Counted from the stretch's first letter, positions 9,869 through 18,870 are shown. The stretch is DNA of 64,000 nucleotides from Bifidobacterium apri (GCF_009299485.1 NZ_WBSO01000002.1:248001-312000), one strand, 5' to 3'. A program made the numbers and translations. The notes: a model not told the origin generated them from the sequence alone.

Positions 9869-10171
9869 CGCTTTCATTCCTCTCACGCTGCTGTCGCCGA
9901 GAATACCCGGTTCGCCCGGTTTGCCAGGTTTGCCGCCCTGTGATGTACGGTATGCAATCACGATCGCCTGCGGCGGGACTCCCATCACGGGCAAGCCGGA
10001 TTGTGTGCCCTATGGTATGCAACCATGATTGCGTCGCGGAAACGCCTTGCACGCTATCGCCGTTATCTATGCCTCACTATCAGACACCGCGCTCGAGCAG
10101 CAGGCACGGACGGTGGAACCAGCGCCTGACTGCCCGATGCAGCTCGCGCCAACACCGGCAACCCCGTCGTA
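9869..10171. other. Upstream region of the aminotransferase
   Basis: About 300 bp without a supported gene. Two imperfect copies of GGTATGCAAyCAyGATyGC lie at about 9949 and 10014, 65-66 bp apart. The stretch directly upstream of 9868 still encodes GKPGKPGEPG in frame with the aminotransferase but lacks a ribosome site. Confidence 0.45.
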
Positions 10172-10638
10172 GTGTGAGCCAACCCTCACACAACCGGGCA
10201 CAGACAACCCGAACCACCACACCTACACCCAATCCAACCCCCAGATTGTGAGTCAATCCTCACACAACCCAACCTAACCCGACCGCCACCGACACAACAC
10301 CCACTACTCAACCACCCGCTTTGTGAGCCAACCCTCACACAACCATCATCAGACAAGCCCAAACAGCGGAATCCAGCACACCCCACCACCCACATTGTGA
10401 GCCAATCCTCACACAACCAGACACAGACCAACCAAAGTCATCAACACCCACCGCTCAACCACCCACTATGTGAGCCAACCCTCACACAACCAGCATCAGA
10501 CAAGCCCAAACGACGAAATCCAGCACACCCAACCACCCACATTGTGAGCCAATCCTCACACAACCAGCATCCAAACCACCAAACCAGCCAATCCCAACCA
10601 CCCAACCACCCACTTTGTGAGTCAATCCTCACACAATG
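10172..10638. repeat. Seven-copy palindrome array with about 74-bp period (array 1)
   Basis: A 24-bp core begins at 10172, 10246, 10321, 10395, 10468, 10542 and 10615, giving spacings of 74, 75, 74, 73, 74 and 73 bp. Each core has the stem TGTGAG / CTCACA around a six-base loop of form YCAAYC and is followed by CAACC or CAATG. The stem is identical in all copies. The 49-51-bp segments between cores are A/C-rich and are diverged relatives of each other (those starting 10345 and 10492 are close). The array lies in the divergent gap between the aminotransferase and the Gfo/Idh gene. No Cas gene is present and the intervening segments are not unique spacers. Confidence 0.92.
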
Positions 10639-10712
10639 TGACCGCTGCCGGCACGTTGCACTCCATCATGATGGGCCGACTGGGCTGACTGCTGCCGGGA
10701 ACACCGCACTCT

Positions 10713-10882
10713 GTATGCCACCTCATACGCAACCCGCCGAATCCCCACTCCCAACCCCCAACCACAACCAGAAACGACACACCACGCATCCCCAGACACA
10801 CGCAACCCATCACAATCCACCCGCTCCACCCCAATACAACCCGCAAACAGCCAGCTACGCATGCCACCACATACACAACCCA
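10713..10882. repeat. 73-bp-period sub-array with a different stem
   Basis: Three units start at 10713, 10786 and 10859, exactly 73 bp apart. The first has the stem GTATG / CATAC around the loop CCACCT, then GCAACCC. The third keeps GCATG-CCACCA-CATAC-ACAACCC, and the second is degraded. Loop length, loop composition and the trailing CAACCC match array 1, while the stem sequence differs. Confidence 0.7.
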
Positions 10883-11000
10883 CCAAACCCCAATTCCCCG
10901 TCCCCGAGCATTCGCAGCAGCCACGCCGTCCCATCGCGCATTCAGGTGTGGCTCGTAATGTTGATGGAACAACCAGACCATCGGAACCATAGGAGCATTG

Positions 11001-12131
11001 ATGACAGACAGCACCACAGCCATCACATCAGGGATGCCATCAACGGCAACGATGCCGTACACAGCGCTCGAGCATCCGGTCAACGTGGCGATTCTCGGCG
11101 CAGGGAGAATCGCGCAGAAAATGGCGACCACGCTCAATCTCATGGCACAGGATCCGACATACCGCGCGTATGCCAGGCCTTACGCCATTGCGTCACGCGA
11201 CAAGACACGCGCAGAGGAATTCGCCGAACAGTACGGCATCCCGGTGGCATACGGGTCATACGCGCAGATGCTGGACGACCCGCACGTCGATCTCGTGTAT
11301 ATCGCGACCCCGCATTCGCTGCACGCCGAGCAAGCGATCGCATGTATGGAAGCCGGCAAGCATGTGCTGGTGGAGAAGGCGTTCACGGTGAATGCCGAGC
11401 AGGCTCGACGCGTGATTGACGCGTCCCGACGAACCGGAACACTGTGCGCTGAAGCGATTTGGACACGCTACATGCCGTCACGCGCGTTGATCCGTGGGCT
11501 TGTCGAAGACGGCACAATCGGCGATGTGTGTGCGATCAGTGCGAACCTGAGCTATCCGACCACGCACAAGCAGCGGATTGTCGACCCGAAGCTCGCGGGC
11601 GGCGCGTTGCTTGATGTCGGCGTATACCCGCTGAATTTCATTGATATGGCTATCGGCCCGGCCGATACGGGTACCGACGGCGACACCACTGCCACAGCCG
11701 GGAACGATGCCGCGCATGGTCGGCGAATCGCCCGGCTGGAAACCGCAATGACCCCATACACCACGGGTGTGGACGCGCAAAGTACGACAACCTTGTTCTA
11801 TGATGACGGCGTGATGGCTGTGAGCACCTGCTCGCTGCTCGCCGTGTCCGACCGCGATGGGGCGATTTGGGGCACTGACGGTTATCTCATGTGCCGCAAC
11901 GTGAACAATGTCGAGCGCATTGACGTGTACGGCAAGGATCATGCGCTGATTCGCAGCATCCCTGTGCCCAAGCAACTGACCGGCTACGAGTATGAGGTCG
12001 CCGCTTGCGCCAGCGCCATCGCCTCCGGATCGATCGAATGCCCGGACATGCCGCACGCCGACACCCTGAGGATGATGCGGCTGCTCGACCAGATCCGCGA
12101 ACGCTGGGGACTGCGGTATCCGTGTGAGTGA
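11001..12131 (+). CDS. Gfo/Idh/MocA-family NAD(P)-dependent oxidoreductase
   Basis: A 376-aa soluble dehydrogenase of the glucose-fructose oxidoreductase / inositol dehydrogenase family. The N-terminal Rossmann motif is VAILGAGRIAQKMA (about residues 29-42), then YIATPHSLHAEQA and the catalytic-lysine region HVLVEKAFTVN, then the alpha/beta C-terminal domain with GGALLDVGVYPLNF. The ATG at 11001 follows AGGAG by five bases. A TTG three bases upstream is less likely. The substrate is not deducible: the nearest relatives act on sugars or trans-dihydrodiols. It sits directly downstream of palindrome array 1. Confidence 0.88.
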   Translation: MTDSTTAITSGMPSTATMPYTALEHPVNVAILGAGRIAQKMATTLNLMAQDPTYRAYARPYAIASRDKTRAEEFAEQYGIPVAYGSYAQMLDDPHVDLVYIATPHSLHAEQAIACMEAGKHVLVEKAFTVNAEQARRVIDASRRTGTLCAEAIWTRYMPSRALIRGLVEDGTIGDVCAISANLSYPTTHKQRIVDPKLAGGALLDVGVYPLNFIDMAIGPADTGTDGDTTATAGNDAAHGRRIARLETAMTPYTTGVDAQSTTTLFYDDGVMAVSTCSLLAVSDRDGAIWGTDGYLMCRNVNNVERIDVYGKDHALIRSIPVPKQLTGYEYEVAACASAIASGSIECPDMPHADTLRMMRLLDQIRERWGLRYPCE

Positions 12132-12244
12132 AGTGGGGTGGCTGCGATGACTGCCGCCGACATGCGTGGGGACACGCGCACCGCTTGATCGCTAACCGTT
12201 GTATCCTGGGCCCTGACTGTGATCATTATGGGAGGGAGCGCAGC

Positions 12245-12739
12245 GTGCACACCAGCGAACCTACAACGCGGCAGGCACCCCAGCCAACACCGCAGGAACT
12301 TCAGCAACGGCTGATCCGGGTCGTTGGCGCAGCTATCATGCGCAACGACACCGTACTGTGTGCGCAACGTGGCAGCGGCAAATCGCTGGCCGGGTACTGG
12401 GAATTCCCCGGAGGCAAAATCGAAGCGCATGAAACCCCACAGCAGGCACTCCACCGCGAAATCGAAGAAGAACTGCAATGCGAGATCATAGTCGGCAGTG
12501 AACTGTGCACCACGCGATACCCGTATGATTTCGGCACTGTCGAGCTGACGACATTCCTGTGTCACCTCGTGGGAGGCGAGCCACATCTGACTGAGCATCA
12601 GGAAGTCCGCTGGCTTTCTCCCAATCATCTGCACGAGCTTGACTGGGCGCCTGCCGACAGGGAAGCCGTCAAATTGTTGGAGGGCATGCCGTCTACCGTC
12701 TGTGTAGTCTCCGATTTCTCGGAGGCCATGCAATCATGA
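12245..12739 (+). CDS. NUDIX (MutT-like) nucleoside triphosphate pyrophosphohydrolase
   Basis: A 164-aa NUDIX hydrolase. The NUDIX box is present (GGKIEAHETPQQALHREIEEEL), with both glutamates of the EE pair, although the glycine after it is replaced by Gln. The GTG at 12245 is preceded by GGGAGGGAG, so I reject the longer frame from 12128. Its stop overlaps the start of the next gene by four bases (ATGA, 12736-12739), pointing to co-translation with the PLD/helicase protein. MutT-like enzymes hydrolyse oxidised or other nucleotides. In this context a role in nucleotide signalling or defence is possible but only inferred. Confidence 0.85.
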   Translation: MHTSEPTTRQAPQPTPQELQQRLIRVVGAAIMRNDTVLCAQRGSGKSLAGYWEFPGGKIEAHETPQQALHREIEEELQCEIIVGSELCTTRYPYDFGTVELTTFLCHLVGGEPHLTEHQEVRWLSPNHLHELDWAPADREAVKLLEGMPSTVCVVSDFSEAMQS

Positions 12740-15700
12740 CTACCACGCCAATGCCGAATATGTCCGGCAGTCTCTCCACTGAGCCCACAGATTCCAGCAT
12801 TATCGCCGATATCACACAAGGGCTTATCGCCGGATCGCTGCGTTCAGGATTCATCACCGCAGACACCCGCGCAGACGAACGATATGTTCCCCAGCTGATC
12901 GCCAACCAAGGCGGCAGAACCATGGAGGATGCGCTGATCCACGAGCTGGACAACAGCAACGGCTTCTCCATGTCCGTTGCTTTCGTCACACAATCGGTGA
13001 TCCAGACGCTCAAACAGCATTTTCTGAATTTTCACGATCACAATCATGACCACGCCGGCAGCATCATCACCTCGACCTACAACTATTTCAATTCGCCGCA
13101 AGCATTCCGCGAGCTTAACGAACTCCAGCAAACAGCAGGCATCGACGTACGCGTTTGGGAACGTCCCGATACTGGCGGGCGCCCCAACCCCGATCCGTCT
13201 CGTAACAATTACCACCCCAAAGGCTATGTGTTCCGCCATACCGTGAACGGCCAAGACGCGTACACCGTGTATATCGGCAGCTCGAACCTGACCGAGAATG
13301 CCTTAAGAAACAACCGCGAGTGGAATCTTCGTGTCCCTTCCTTACAGGATGGCCGGTTCGCGCAAGAGCTCAGCCAGGAAATCGAACTGCAGCGAGAACA
13401 ATCCGTGCCGCTTGACGACGCGTGGATCGAAGCGTACGAGAAGGAATTCGAGCACAACGCCCCGCCGCTTGCGCCCTCACGCAGATTGCCAGGGCAGGAT
13501 TCAACAGGCAAGTCGGTCGAACCGAACGCGATGCAATGCGAAGCGCTGGCCAGTCTCCGCCATCTGCGAGCGCAGGGCGAAACCCGCGCGATTGTGATTT
13601 CCGCGACCGGTACCGGTAAGACCTACTTGTCAGCGTTTGACGTGAAACAATGTCATCCCAAGCGGATGCTGTACCTGGTGCACCGTCAGGAAATCCTCAC
13701 CAAAGCGATGGAATCATACCAGCGCGTGCTGGGTTGTCCGGATGATGAACTCGGTCTGTATACCGGCACCGACAAAGCCGGCGCTGATCGAAAGTACGTG
13801 TTCTCCACCGTGCAGACCATGGCCCAACAGTCTGTGCTTGAAACCTTCCCGACGGATGCATTCGACTATATCCTCATCGATGAGGCGCATCATGCCGCCG
13901 CCGAAACGTACAAGCGCATCATCGACCATTTCACACCGAAATTCCTGCTCGGCATGACAGCAACCCCGGAACGCAACGACAGCGGGAACATCTTCGACCT
14001 GTTCGGCAACAACATCGCCTATGAAATCCGCCTCCAGCAGGCACTTGCAGAGGATATGCTCTGCCCATTCCACTACTACGGCGTCAGCGAGTTCATCACC
14101 GAGACTGCGCAAGGACTGCCCGACACCGGTGTGAGTATGGAACACACGAACGACAAGGATCGAGCGGCACTACGCAAGTGGGTCAACGAATTGACCGCCG
14201 ATAACCGAGTCAACTACGTCATCGACAAGCTACGTATTTACGGGCAGGCAGGCGAACCGGTCAAAGGGATCGTATTCTGCAGCCGGGTCGAGGAAACCGA
14301 GATCCTCGCGGAGAAATTCACCCACATCATCAACGAACAGGCGGAACGCCCATACCGGACCGCATGTCTGACAGGAGCCAGCAAGCCGAAAGAGCGCGAA
14401 CAGGTGGAACAAGCGTTGCAAGACGGCGAACTTGATTACATTTTCACCGTTGATCTGTTCAATGAAGGCATCGATATTCCTGCTACCAACCAGATCGTGA
14501 TGCTACGGCAAACACAATCCAGCATCATATTCACTCAGCAGCTCGGCCGAGGCCTACGCAAATATCCGGGAAAATCATCAGTCGTCGTTGTGGATTTCAT
14601 CGGCAATTACGCCAACAACTATCTCATCCCGATCGCCTTATACGGCAATAGCGGCGACCGCGACCGCGTACGCAAGAACCTAGGCAACCAAGCACCAGGC
14701 TTATGCTCGATCAGTTTTGACCCTATCGCCCGAAAGCGCGTGCTTGACGCGATCGATCATGCAGACCTGTCCGACATGAGAAAACTCAGCGAACAATACC
14801 GGGAACTGCGCCGCGAACTCAACCGGATCCCAATGCTCATGGACATCACGGCACGCGACACATCACTCGTGTACACCATGGCCAACAAATCGAAGAACTA
14901 TCTGGCTTTCGTCCGTTCACGCGAACGCAGTCTCAACACCAAGAACGATGATCCAGATACACGATTCCGGCTCGAAGTAACAACCTCAATCGAAGATGGG
15001 ATGCTGACCATGTTGACCGATACGCAGCTACGCGGCTTGCGGCCACACGAGCTGGTGGCGTTGGCAGCGCTCGCCGGAATCGAGATGCCGTACGCCGTAC
15101 GGGATATGGTTGGCGACCATGCCGACATACTCCTGCAGGCCGGTAGCGTGGATGCCTTGGATGTCCCAACTTTGCAGCATTTGGTCACCAGTCTGTTCCC
15201 TGATTGCAACGGCGATATCACGCAATGCGAATCTGCGTTGCGGGTACTCGACTATTCGTATTTCACCAGCGCGAACCGGGAACGTTTCGGCGGCGTGCCG
15301 ATGATTGAACTATCCGGGGATGGTGAGGCACGTTTGTCGTCCCAGCTTCGGGCCTCCTTGCAAGAAAACGCGACATTCCGCCGGTTCTTTGCGGACACCG
15401 TGCAGGCAGGACTGGCACAATGTGTCGGACGGTATGATGAGACCCGCGCCACCGCAAGCAAACAGGGCATGCCGCTGTCCGCTGTGCTCGATCACGGGTT
15501 CATCGTCGACGAAAAGTATTCACTGTTCGACGTGATGCGAATGTGCGGCTGGGCAGACGAGCAAATACCGCAGAACGTGGGCGGTTACCGTTATGACGAG
15601 CCCACCGGTACCATGCCGATCTTCATCAAGTACGAATCCAGCCAATATCAGGATCGGTTCGTCGATGATCAGAACATCGAGTGGTTCAGCAAGAACAATC

Positions 15701-15990
15701 GTTCACTGGAATCACCGGAATTCAAATGGATGCGCACAACCGACGGCAAACCATGGCAGGAGTCGCACTTCGTGCCGGTGTTCATCCGCAGGAAGGTCGA
15801 AACCAAGGAAACGACGTACTACTATGTCGGTCGTGCGGCGGCGATCGAGGATTCGCACGAGGAAACCAATCGTGGCGTAGACAAAAACGGCAAAGAGATT
15901 CAGCAGCGCGTGGTTGTTTCCAATCTGCGACTGACCCATCCGGTCCCGCCGGATCTGCTGCGGCATCTCACCGACGAGCAAGTTGAGTAA
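12736..15990 (+). CDS. PLD-nuclease / SF2 helicase / DUF3427 protein
   Basis: A 1084-aa three-part protein. Residues about 70-200 form a phospholipase-D-like nuclease domain with an HKD-type signature (HPKGYVF, then IGSSNLTENAL). Residues about 270-660 are an SF2 helicase core: Walker A SATGTGKT (about 290), DEAH (LIDEAHHAA, about 382), GMTATPERND, and the C-terminal motif QLGRGLRKYPGK (about 605). The C-terminal third matches the DUF3427 type. Such fusions resemble standalone restriction-like or repair enzymes. The four-base overlap with the NUDIX gene makes a two-gene module, which I regard as a candidate defence system. Spacing and codon use do not show degradation. A 170-bp foldback follows the stop. 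Confidence 0.88.
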   Translation: MTTTPMPNMSGSLSTEPTDSSIIADITQGLIAGSLRSGFITADTRADERYVPQLIANQGGRTMEDALIHELDNSNGFSMSVAFVTQSVIQTLKQHFLNFHDHNHDHAGSIITSTYNYFNSPQAFRELNELQQTAGIDVRVWERPDTGGRPNPDPSRNNYHPKGYVFRHTVNGQDAYTVYIGSSNLTENALRNNREWNLRVPSLQDGRFAQELSQEIELQREQSVPLDDAWIEAYEKEFEHNAPPLAPSRRLPGQDSTGKSVEPNAMQCEALASLRHLRAQGETRAIVISATGTGKTYLSAFDVKQCHPKRMLYLVHRQEILTKAMESYQRVLGCPDDELGLYTGTDKAGADRKYVFSTVQTMAQQSVLETFPTDAFDYILIDEAHHAAAETYKRIIDHFTPKFLLGMTATPERNDSGNIFDLFGNNIAYEIRLQQALAEDMLCPFHYYGVSEFITETAQGLPDTGVSMEHTNDKDRAALRKWVNELTADNRVNYVIDKLRIYGQAGEPVKGIVFCSRVEETEILAEKFTHIINEQAERPYRTACLTGASKPKEREQVEQALQDGELDYIFTVDLFNEGIDIPATNQIVMLRQTQSSIIFTQQLGRGLRKYPGKSSVVVVDFIGNYANNYLIPIALYGNSGDRDRVRKNLGNQAPGLCSISFDPIARKRVLDAIDHADLSDMRKLSEQYRELRRELNRIPMLMDITARDTSLVYTMANKSKNYLAFVRSRERSLNTKNDDPDTRFRLEVTTSIEDGMLTMLTDTQLRGLRPHELVALAALAGIEMPYAVRDMVGDHADILLQAGSVDALDVPTLQHLVTSLFPDCNGDITQCESALRVLDYSYFTSANRERFGGVPMIELSGDGEARLSSQLRASLQENATFRRFFADTVQAGLAQCVGRYDETRATASKQGMPLSAVLDHGFIVDEKYSLFDVMRMCGWADEQIPQNVGGYRYDEPTGTMPIFIKYESSQYQDRFVDDQNIEWFSKNNRSLESPEFKWMRTTDGKPWQESHFVPVFIRRKVETKETTYYYVGRAAAIEDSHEETNRGVDKNGKEIQQRVVVSNLRLTHPVPPDLLRHLTDEQVE

Positions 15991-16342
15991 CGGCGATGTC
16001 TCGGGTTTGAAGCCAAGCTCGAGTTGAAGCTCGTACCCGTATCCGGGTTATCTGTAGTACATGCCAGAAGTCATCTCACTTACGCGGGTTCATCGTTATC
16101 TGATATCAGAGTTGGAACTGTTGGAATTCCACAGTCCATACTTACGATTCAGGCAACGATGAACCCTCATAATGAAGATATGTCCCGGCAGGTACTACAG
16201 ATAGCCGAGATGCACGTTTGCGATACCTCAAATACACAAGATACCGGCCTTGGAACAGCGTTGTCGGATGGTACGCCCAGTTGTCCGCTATCTCGTAAGT
16301 CCCGAAACACTCAACATGCGTCTCCGCACGGCAAGCGAAACG
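15991..16342. other. Gap containing a foldback, no gene
   Basis: Between the PLD/helicase stop and the tenA stop I see no credible gene. Short frames here lack ribosome sites and family motifs. The foldback at 16041-16212 is the only clear structure. Confidence 0.5.
16041..16212. repeat. About 170-bp imperfect palindrome (foldback)
   Basis: The sequence is symmetric about the GGAATTCC at 16123-16130. Matching arm segments include GGTTATCTGTAGTACATGCC (16046-16065) against GGCAGGTACTACAGATAGCC (16187-16206), GGGTTCATCGTT (16086-16097) against AACGATGAACCC (16155-16166), and TGGAaCTGT against ACAGtCCA near the apex. Small one- or two-base offsets mean bulges. No target-site duplication was found at the ends. 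Confidence 0.75.
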
Positions 16343-17164
16343 TCACTCACCCACCCCATACGCATACGAATCCTCGAAGAACGCGCGCTCAAGCCGTGCG
16401 ACTTCGGGGAATACGTCGGCTTCCGGGCCGTCGGGGCTCGCGTACTGGTTGACAAGCGCTATAAGATTGCCTACCCAGCGGCGGAACAATTCACCCTCAT
16501 GTAGCTCCACCCAACCGCGATGCGCCGGCACCTGCTGAACGACACCCGCATCCACCGTGCGCTTGGCCCACGCCAAGTACAGCCATTCCATCGCGCACAT
16601 CAGGCACAGCAGCTGGGCGAAACTGCCGGTCGCGGCAATCCGGTCGAGATACGCGCAATACTCGCGGTTTGCCGGGCTCTGCGGCACACTCGCCTGCCGC
16701 TGCTCATCAACCCCATATTCCTCGAGGAACCGCAGAAAATACGGTTTCTCCTGGTCGGCAAAGAACTCCGCCTGCCGGTTGAGCATGTCACGAATCTCCT
16801 GCGTCGGTGCCTGCGCGGTCAACCGTTCCAGCGTCGGCTGTGTGAAGAACGTGAAATCCTGAATCAGATAGCTGATGAGCACACTGTCCGGCAACGTGTC
16901 ATCCAACAGTTCGTTGACAAACCGCGAATTAATCGCCGCCCGCCAATCCTCGGCCGCCGACATGTAGAACACGTCAGCCACACTGCCGGGCGTCGCACCG
17001 AGAAACGCGTAATCACCGCTCGTACTCGCCGGTGCGAGCGGGACATGCTTTGCCGCGGATCCAGACGTTTCACCAGATGCATCGGATGCACCGGTTTGGG
17101 CGACGTGTGATGCGATTGCCGCTTCAGAACCATGATTCGAATGAGCAGACGATGATGCCGTCAT
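16343..17164 (-). CDS. tenA: TenA/thiaminase-II family protein
   Basis: TenA hydrolyses aminopyrimidines in thiamine salvage. The 273-aa protein has a Ser/Ala-rich N-terminus (residues 1-60) and then the TenA helical domain: FTFFTQPTLERL, the cysteine-bearing LCLMCAMEWLYLAWA and the C-terminal LERAFFEDSYAYG glutamate region. The ATG at 17164 is preceded by AAGGAA, so I reject the upstream frame to 17236. Directly upstream is a TPP riboswitch, which confirms the thiamine assignment. Homologues are usually near 220 aa, so the N-terminal 55 residues are an extension of unknown use. Confidence 0.88.
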   Translation of the reverse strand: MTASSSAHSNHGSEAAIASHVAQTGASDASGETSGSAAKHVPLAPASTSGDYAFLGATPGSVADVFYMSAAEDWRAAINSRFVNELLDDTLPDSVLISYLIQDFTFFTQPTLERLTAQAPTQEIRDMLNRQAEFFADQEKPYFLRFLEEYGVDEQRQASVPQSPANREYCAYLDRIAATGSFAQLLCLMCAMEWLYLAWAKRTVDAGVVQQVPAHRGWVELHEGELFRRWVGNLIALVNQYASPDGPEADVFPEVARLERAFFEDSYAYGVGE

Positions 17165-17170
17165 GGCTGT

Positions 17171-17257
17171 TCCTTTCCTTCGCCGGTATTGCCCGGACAG
17201 GTTCACAGGGTCTGCGCCTTGCGCACTCTCAGCCACGGCCCCGCCGCAGCTCCCCTA
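17171..17257 (-). promoter_or_regulatory. TPP riboswitch (THI element)
   Basis: Read on the minus strand the segment shows the THI-box hallmarks in order: GGGGAGC, GGCTGAGAG, GACCCTGTGAACCTG, CCGGGCAATACCGG and GCGAAGGAA. It ends six bases before the tenA ATG, with the AAGGAA Shine-Dalgarno at the 3' edge. TPP binding would hide that site and lower translation. Confidence 0.95.
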
Positions 17258-17349
17258 GGTTGCCCAGCCACCCTACCTCAGGCACCGGGACATCCGTGCG
17301 AAGCAGTCCTCACCGCCGTCGCACACAGCATCATCGCGCGTATAGCGCA

Positions 17350-18660
17350 TCACCTTCCGGATGGCAACGAGTTGAGCCAATCCAGCGCATTCACTATCTC
17401 AATCCCGTCAACCGTTTCCAGCCCCATATGATTCAAGGTAATCACCATCCGCCGCGCAGACACGTCCCGCACGGCACGCAGAGGTTCAAGCTCCCGTTTC
17501 CGCGTCGAAGCATCAAGTATGCTGGCCGTCACCTGAATCATGATCGGACGCGCCCCAAGCACACCGTATCCGGAACCAGAGCGCGAATCAGCCTGCGCCG
17601 ACGACAACCCGTCACCTGCCACATCAGATTCCCCTGACACATCATCACGCCATGCGACAAAGTCGATTTCCAATCGGTCGGTCCGTCCGACACGCACATG
17701 ATACCCGGCAGCGAGCAGCTCATTGCACACCACGTTCTCAAGCACAAAGCCAAAATCGTATGGCTTGCCCCCGAGCAGCACACCACCGATACCCGTATCA
17801 GACGGGTAGCATTTCGACAAGCCTTGCAAAATCCTTCCCCCATGCGCGTCAACACGAGGAATCCTGTTCAACAGATAAGCTTCCTCCATTCCCTTGATAT
17901 ACCGTTCAATGGTGACCGCCGTCGTTTTCCTGTGCGCCGAGGCAAGACGCTTCTCAATCTTCGCAATCGACACCGGCGACCCAGCGGTGTCGAAAACATA
18001 CCGTGCCACATCATCAAACACCGCGGAATTGCGGATTTCCATATGAGACGCCACATCGCGCACGACAACCGTGTTGTAGATACCGGCAAGCACCGTGCGG
18101 GCCAGCGCGGGATTATCACCTTGGTCAACCACCGGCGGCAACGCGCCGAATCTGCAGAATCGTTCAAAGCTGGCGTCAGAAGATTCAAGTTCCGCATATT
18201 CGAGGAATTCACGGTACGACAGGGGGAATACCCTAATCTCCATGAATCTGCCTGACAATAACGTCGACAGTTCGCTGGACAGCATATGCGCATTTGACCC
18301 CGTGATGACAAGATCGATGTCCAAATCGACCCTCATGGCGTTCACCGCTTTTTGCCATTGCCCAATCAGCTGCACCTCATCAAGAAATACATAGCAGTGC
18401 CCTTTACCGCGGACAGCACGCTCAACCTCGTGATACAACTGGCGGAAATCGTAGTCGACAAATTCGAATGATTCAAGATTCAAGAATACGATGCGGTCTG
18501 CAGGAACACCCTGGGCGAGCAAATCGTCGCGACCGAGCGCCATAAGCGATGACTTGCCGCTGCGGCGCATGCCCGTCACGACTTTGATCAAACCGTTGTC
18601 ACGCGCCTCGGCCAGCATCCGCTGGTATCTCGGACGAGGCTTCAATGACGATTGGGACAT
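17350..18660 (-). CDS. AAA ATPase with C-terminal DUF4143 domain
   Basis: About 436 aa. The N-terminal AAA_14-type ATPase has Walker A TGMRRSGKSS (about residues 29-38), Walker B CYVFLDEVQL, the sensor ITGSNAHMLSSELS and GRFMEIRVFPLSYREFLEY. The C-terminal DUF4143 region is nuclease-like (FVLENVVCNELLAAGYHVRVGR, then EIDFVAW). Members are common in bacteria and archaea but their job is poorly known. Start choice is uncertain: ATG 18660 is used, TTG 18663 and ATG 18675 are possible. The gene diverges from the FMN-binding protein across two AT-rich palindromes that are probably its operators. Confidence 0.82.
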   Translation of the reverse strand: MSQSSLKPRPRYQRMLAEARDNGLIKVVTGMRRSGKSSLMALGRDDLLAQGVPADRIVFLNLESFEFVDYDFRQLYHEVERAVRGKGHCYVFLDEVQLIGQWQKAVNAMRVDLDIDLVITGSNAHMLSSELSTLLSGRFMEIRVFPLSYREFLEYAELESSDASFERFCRFGALPPVVDQGDNPALARTVLAGIYNTVVVRDVASHMEIRNSAVFDDVARYVFDTAGSPVSIAKIEKRLASAHRKTTAVTIERYIKGMEEAYLLNRIPRVDAHGGRILQGLSKCYPSDTGIGGVLLGGKPYDFGFVLENVVCNELLAAGYHVRVGRTDRLEIDFVAWRDDVSGESDVAGDGLSSAQADSRSGSGYGVLGARPIMIQVTASILDASTRKRELEPLRAVRDVSARRMVITLNHMGLETVDGIEIVNALDWLNSLPSGR

Positions 18661-18748
18661 CAACGATTTCACCATCCTTTCAGGCCACGACAGAGACGCT
18701 TGATACCGTCCATTGGCAGAGCTTTGGCAGTGGACACATCCGCGACTG

Positions 18749-18819
18749 CAACTTTCTATAGTATACTATAGAAAGTCGTAAAAATCCGCAACTTTCTATA
18801 GTATGATATAGAAAGTTGT
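18749..18819. promoter_or_regulatory. Twin AT-rich palindromic operators
   Basis: Two near-identical palindromes lie 40 bp apart in the divergent gap. The first (about 18751-18778) is centred on CTATAGTATACTATAG flanked by ACTTT / AAAGT. The second (about 18790-18819) has CTATAGTATGATATAG with GCAAC / GTTG outer bases. They stand out against GC-rich surroundings and carry TATA-like -10 hexamers on both strands. The cognate regulator is not evident. Confidence 0.75.
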
Positions 18820-18870
18820 TTCTCCGACGTGCCATCACGCCACATTACCCGCCACACCACCGAGGACACC

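Noticed and set aside
8060..9943. 627-codon plus-strand ORF
   Set aside because: Antisense to the aminotransferase; its Cys/Gly/Arg-rich end mirrors the Ala/Thr repeat on the other strand.
10173..10190. Crp/GlxR-type operator
   Set aside because: The half-sites TGTGA and TCACA are separated by eight bases rather than the six of Crp-family sites, in every copy.
10172..10638. CRISPR array
   Set aside because: The intervening segments are diverged copies of each other and A/C-biased, repeats are only 24 bp with 49-51-bp intervals, and no cas gene is in the window.
10397..11419. Long plus-strand ORF across array 1
   Set aside because: Its first part is the periodic translation of the array, and its last third lies in another frame over the Gfo/Idh gene.
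16024..16452. 142-codon ORF behind the PLD-helicase gene
   Set aside because: It reads through the foldback and into antisense tenA, with no ribosome site.
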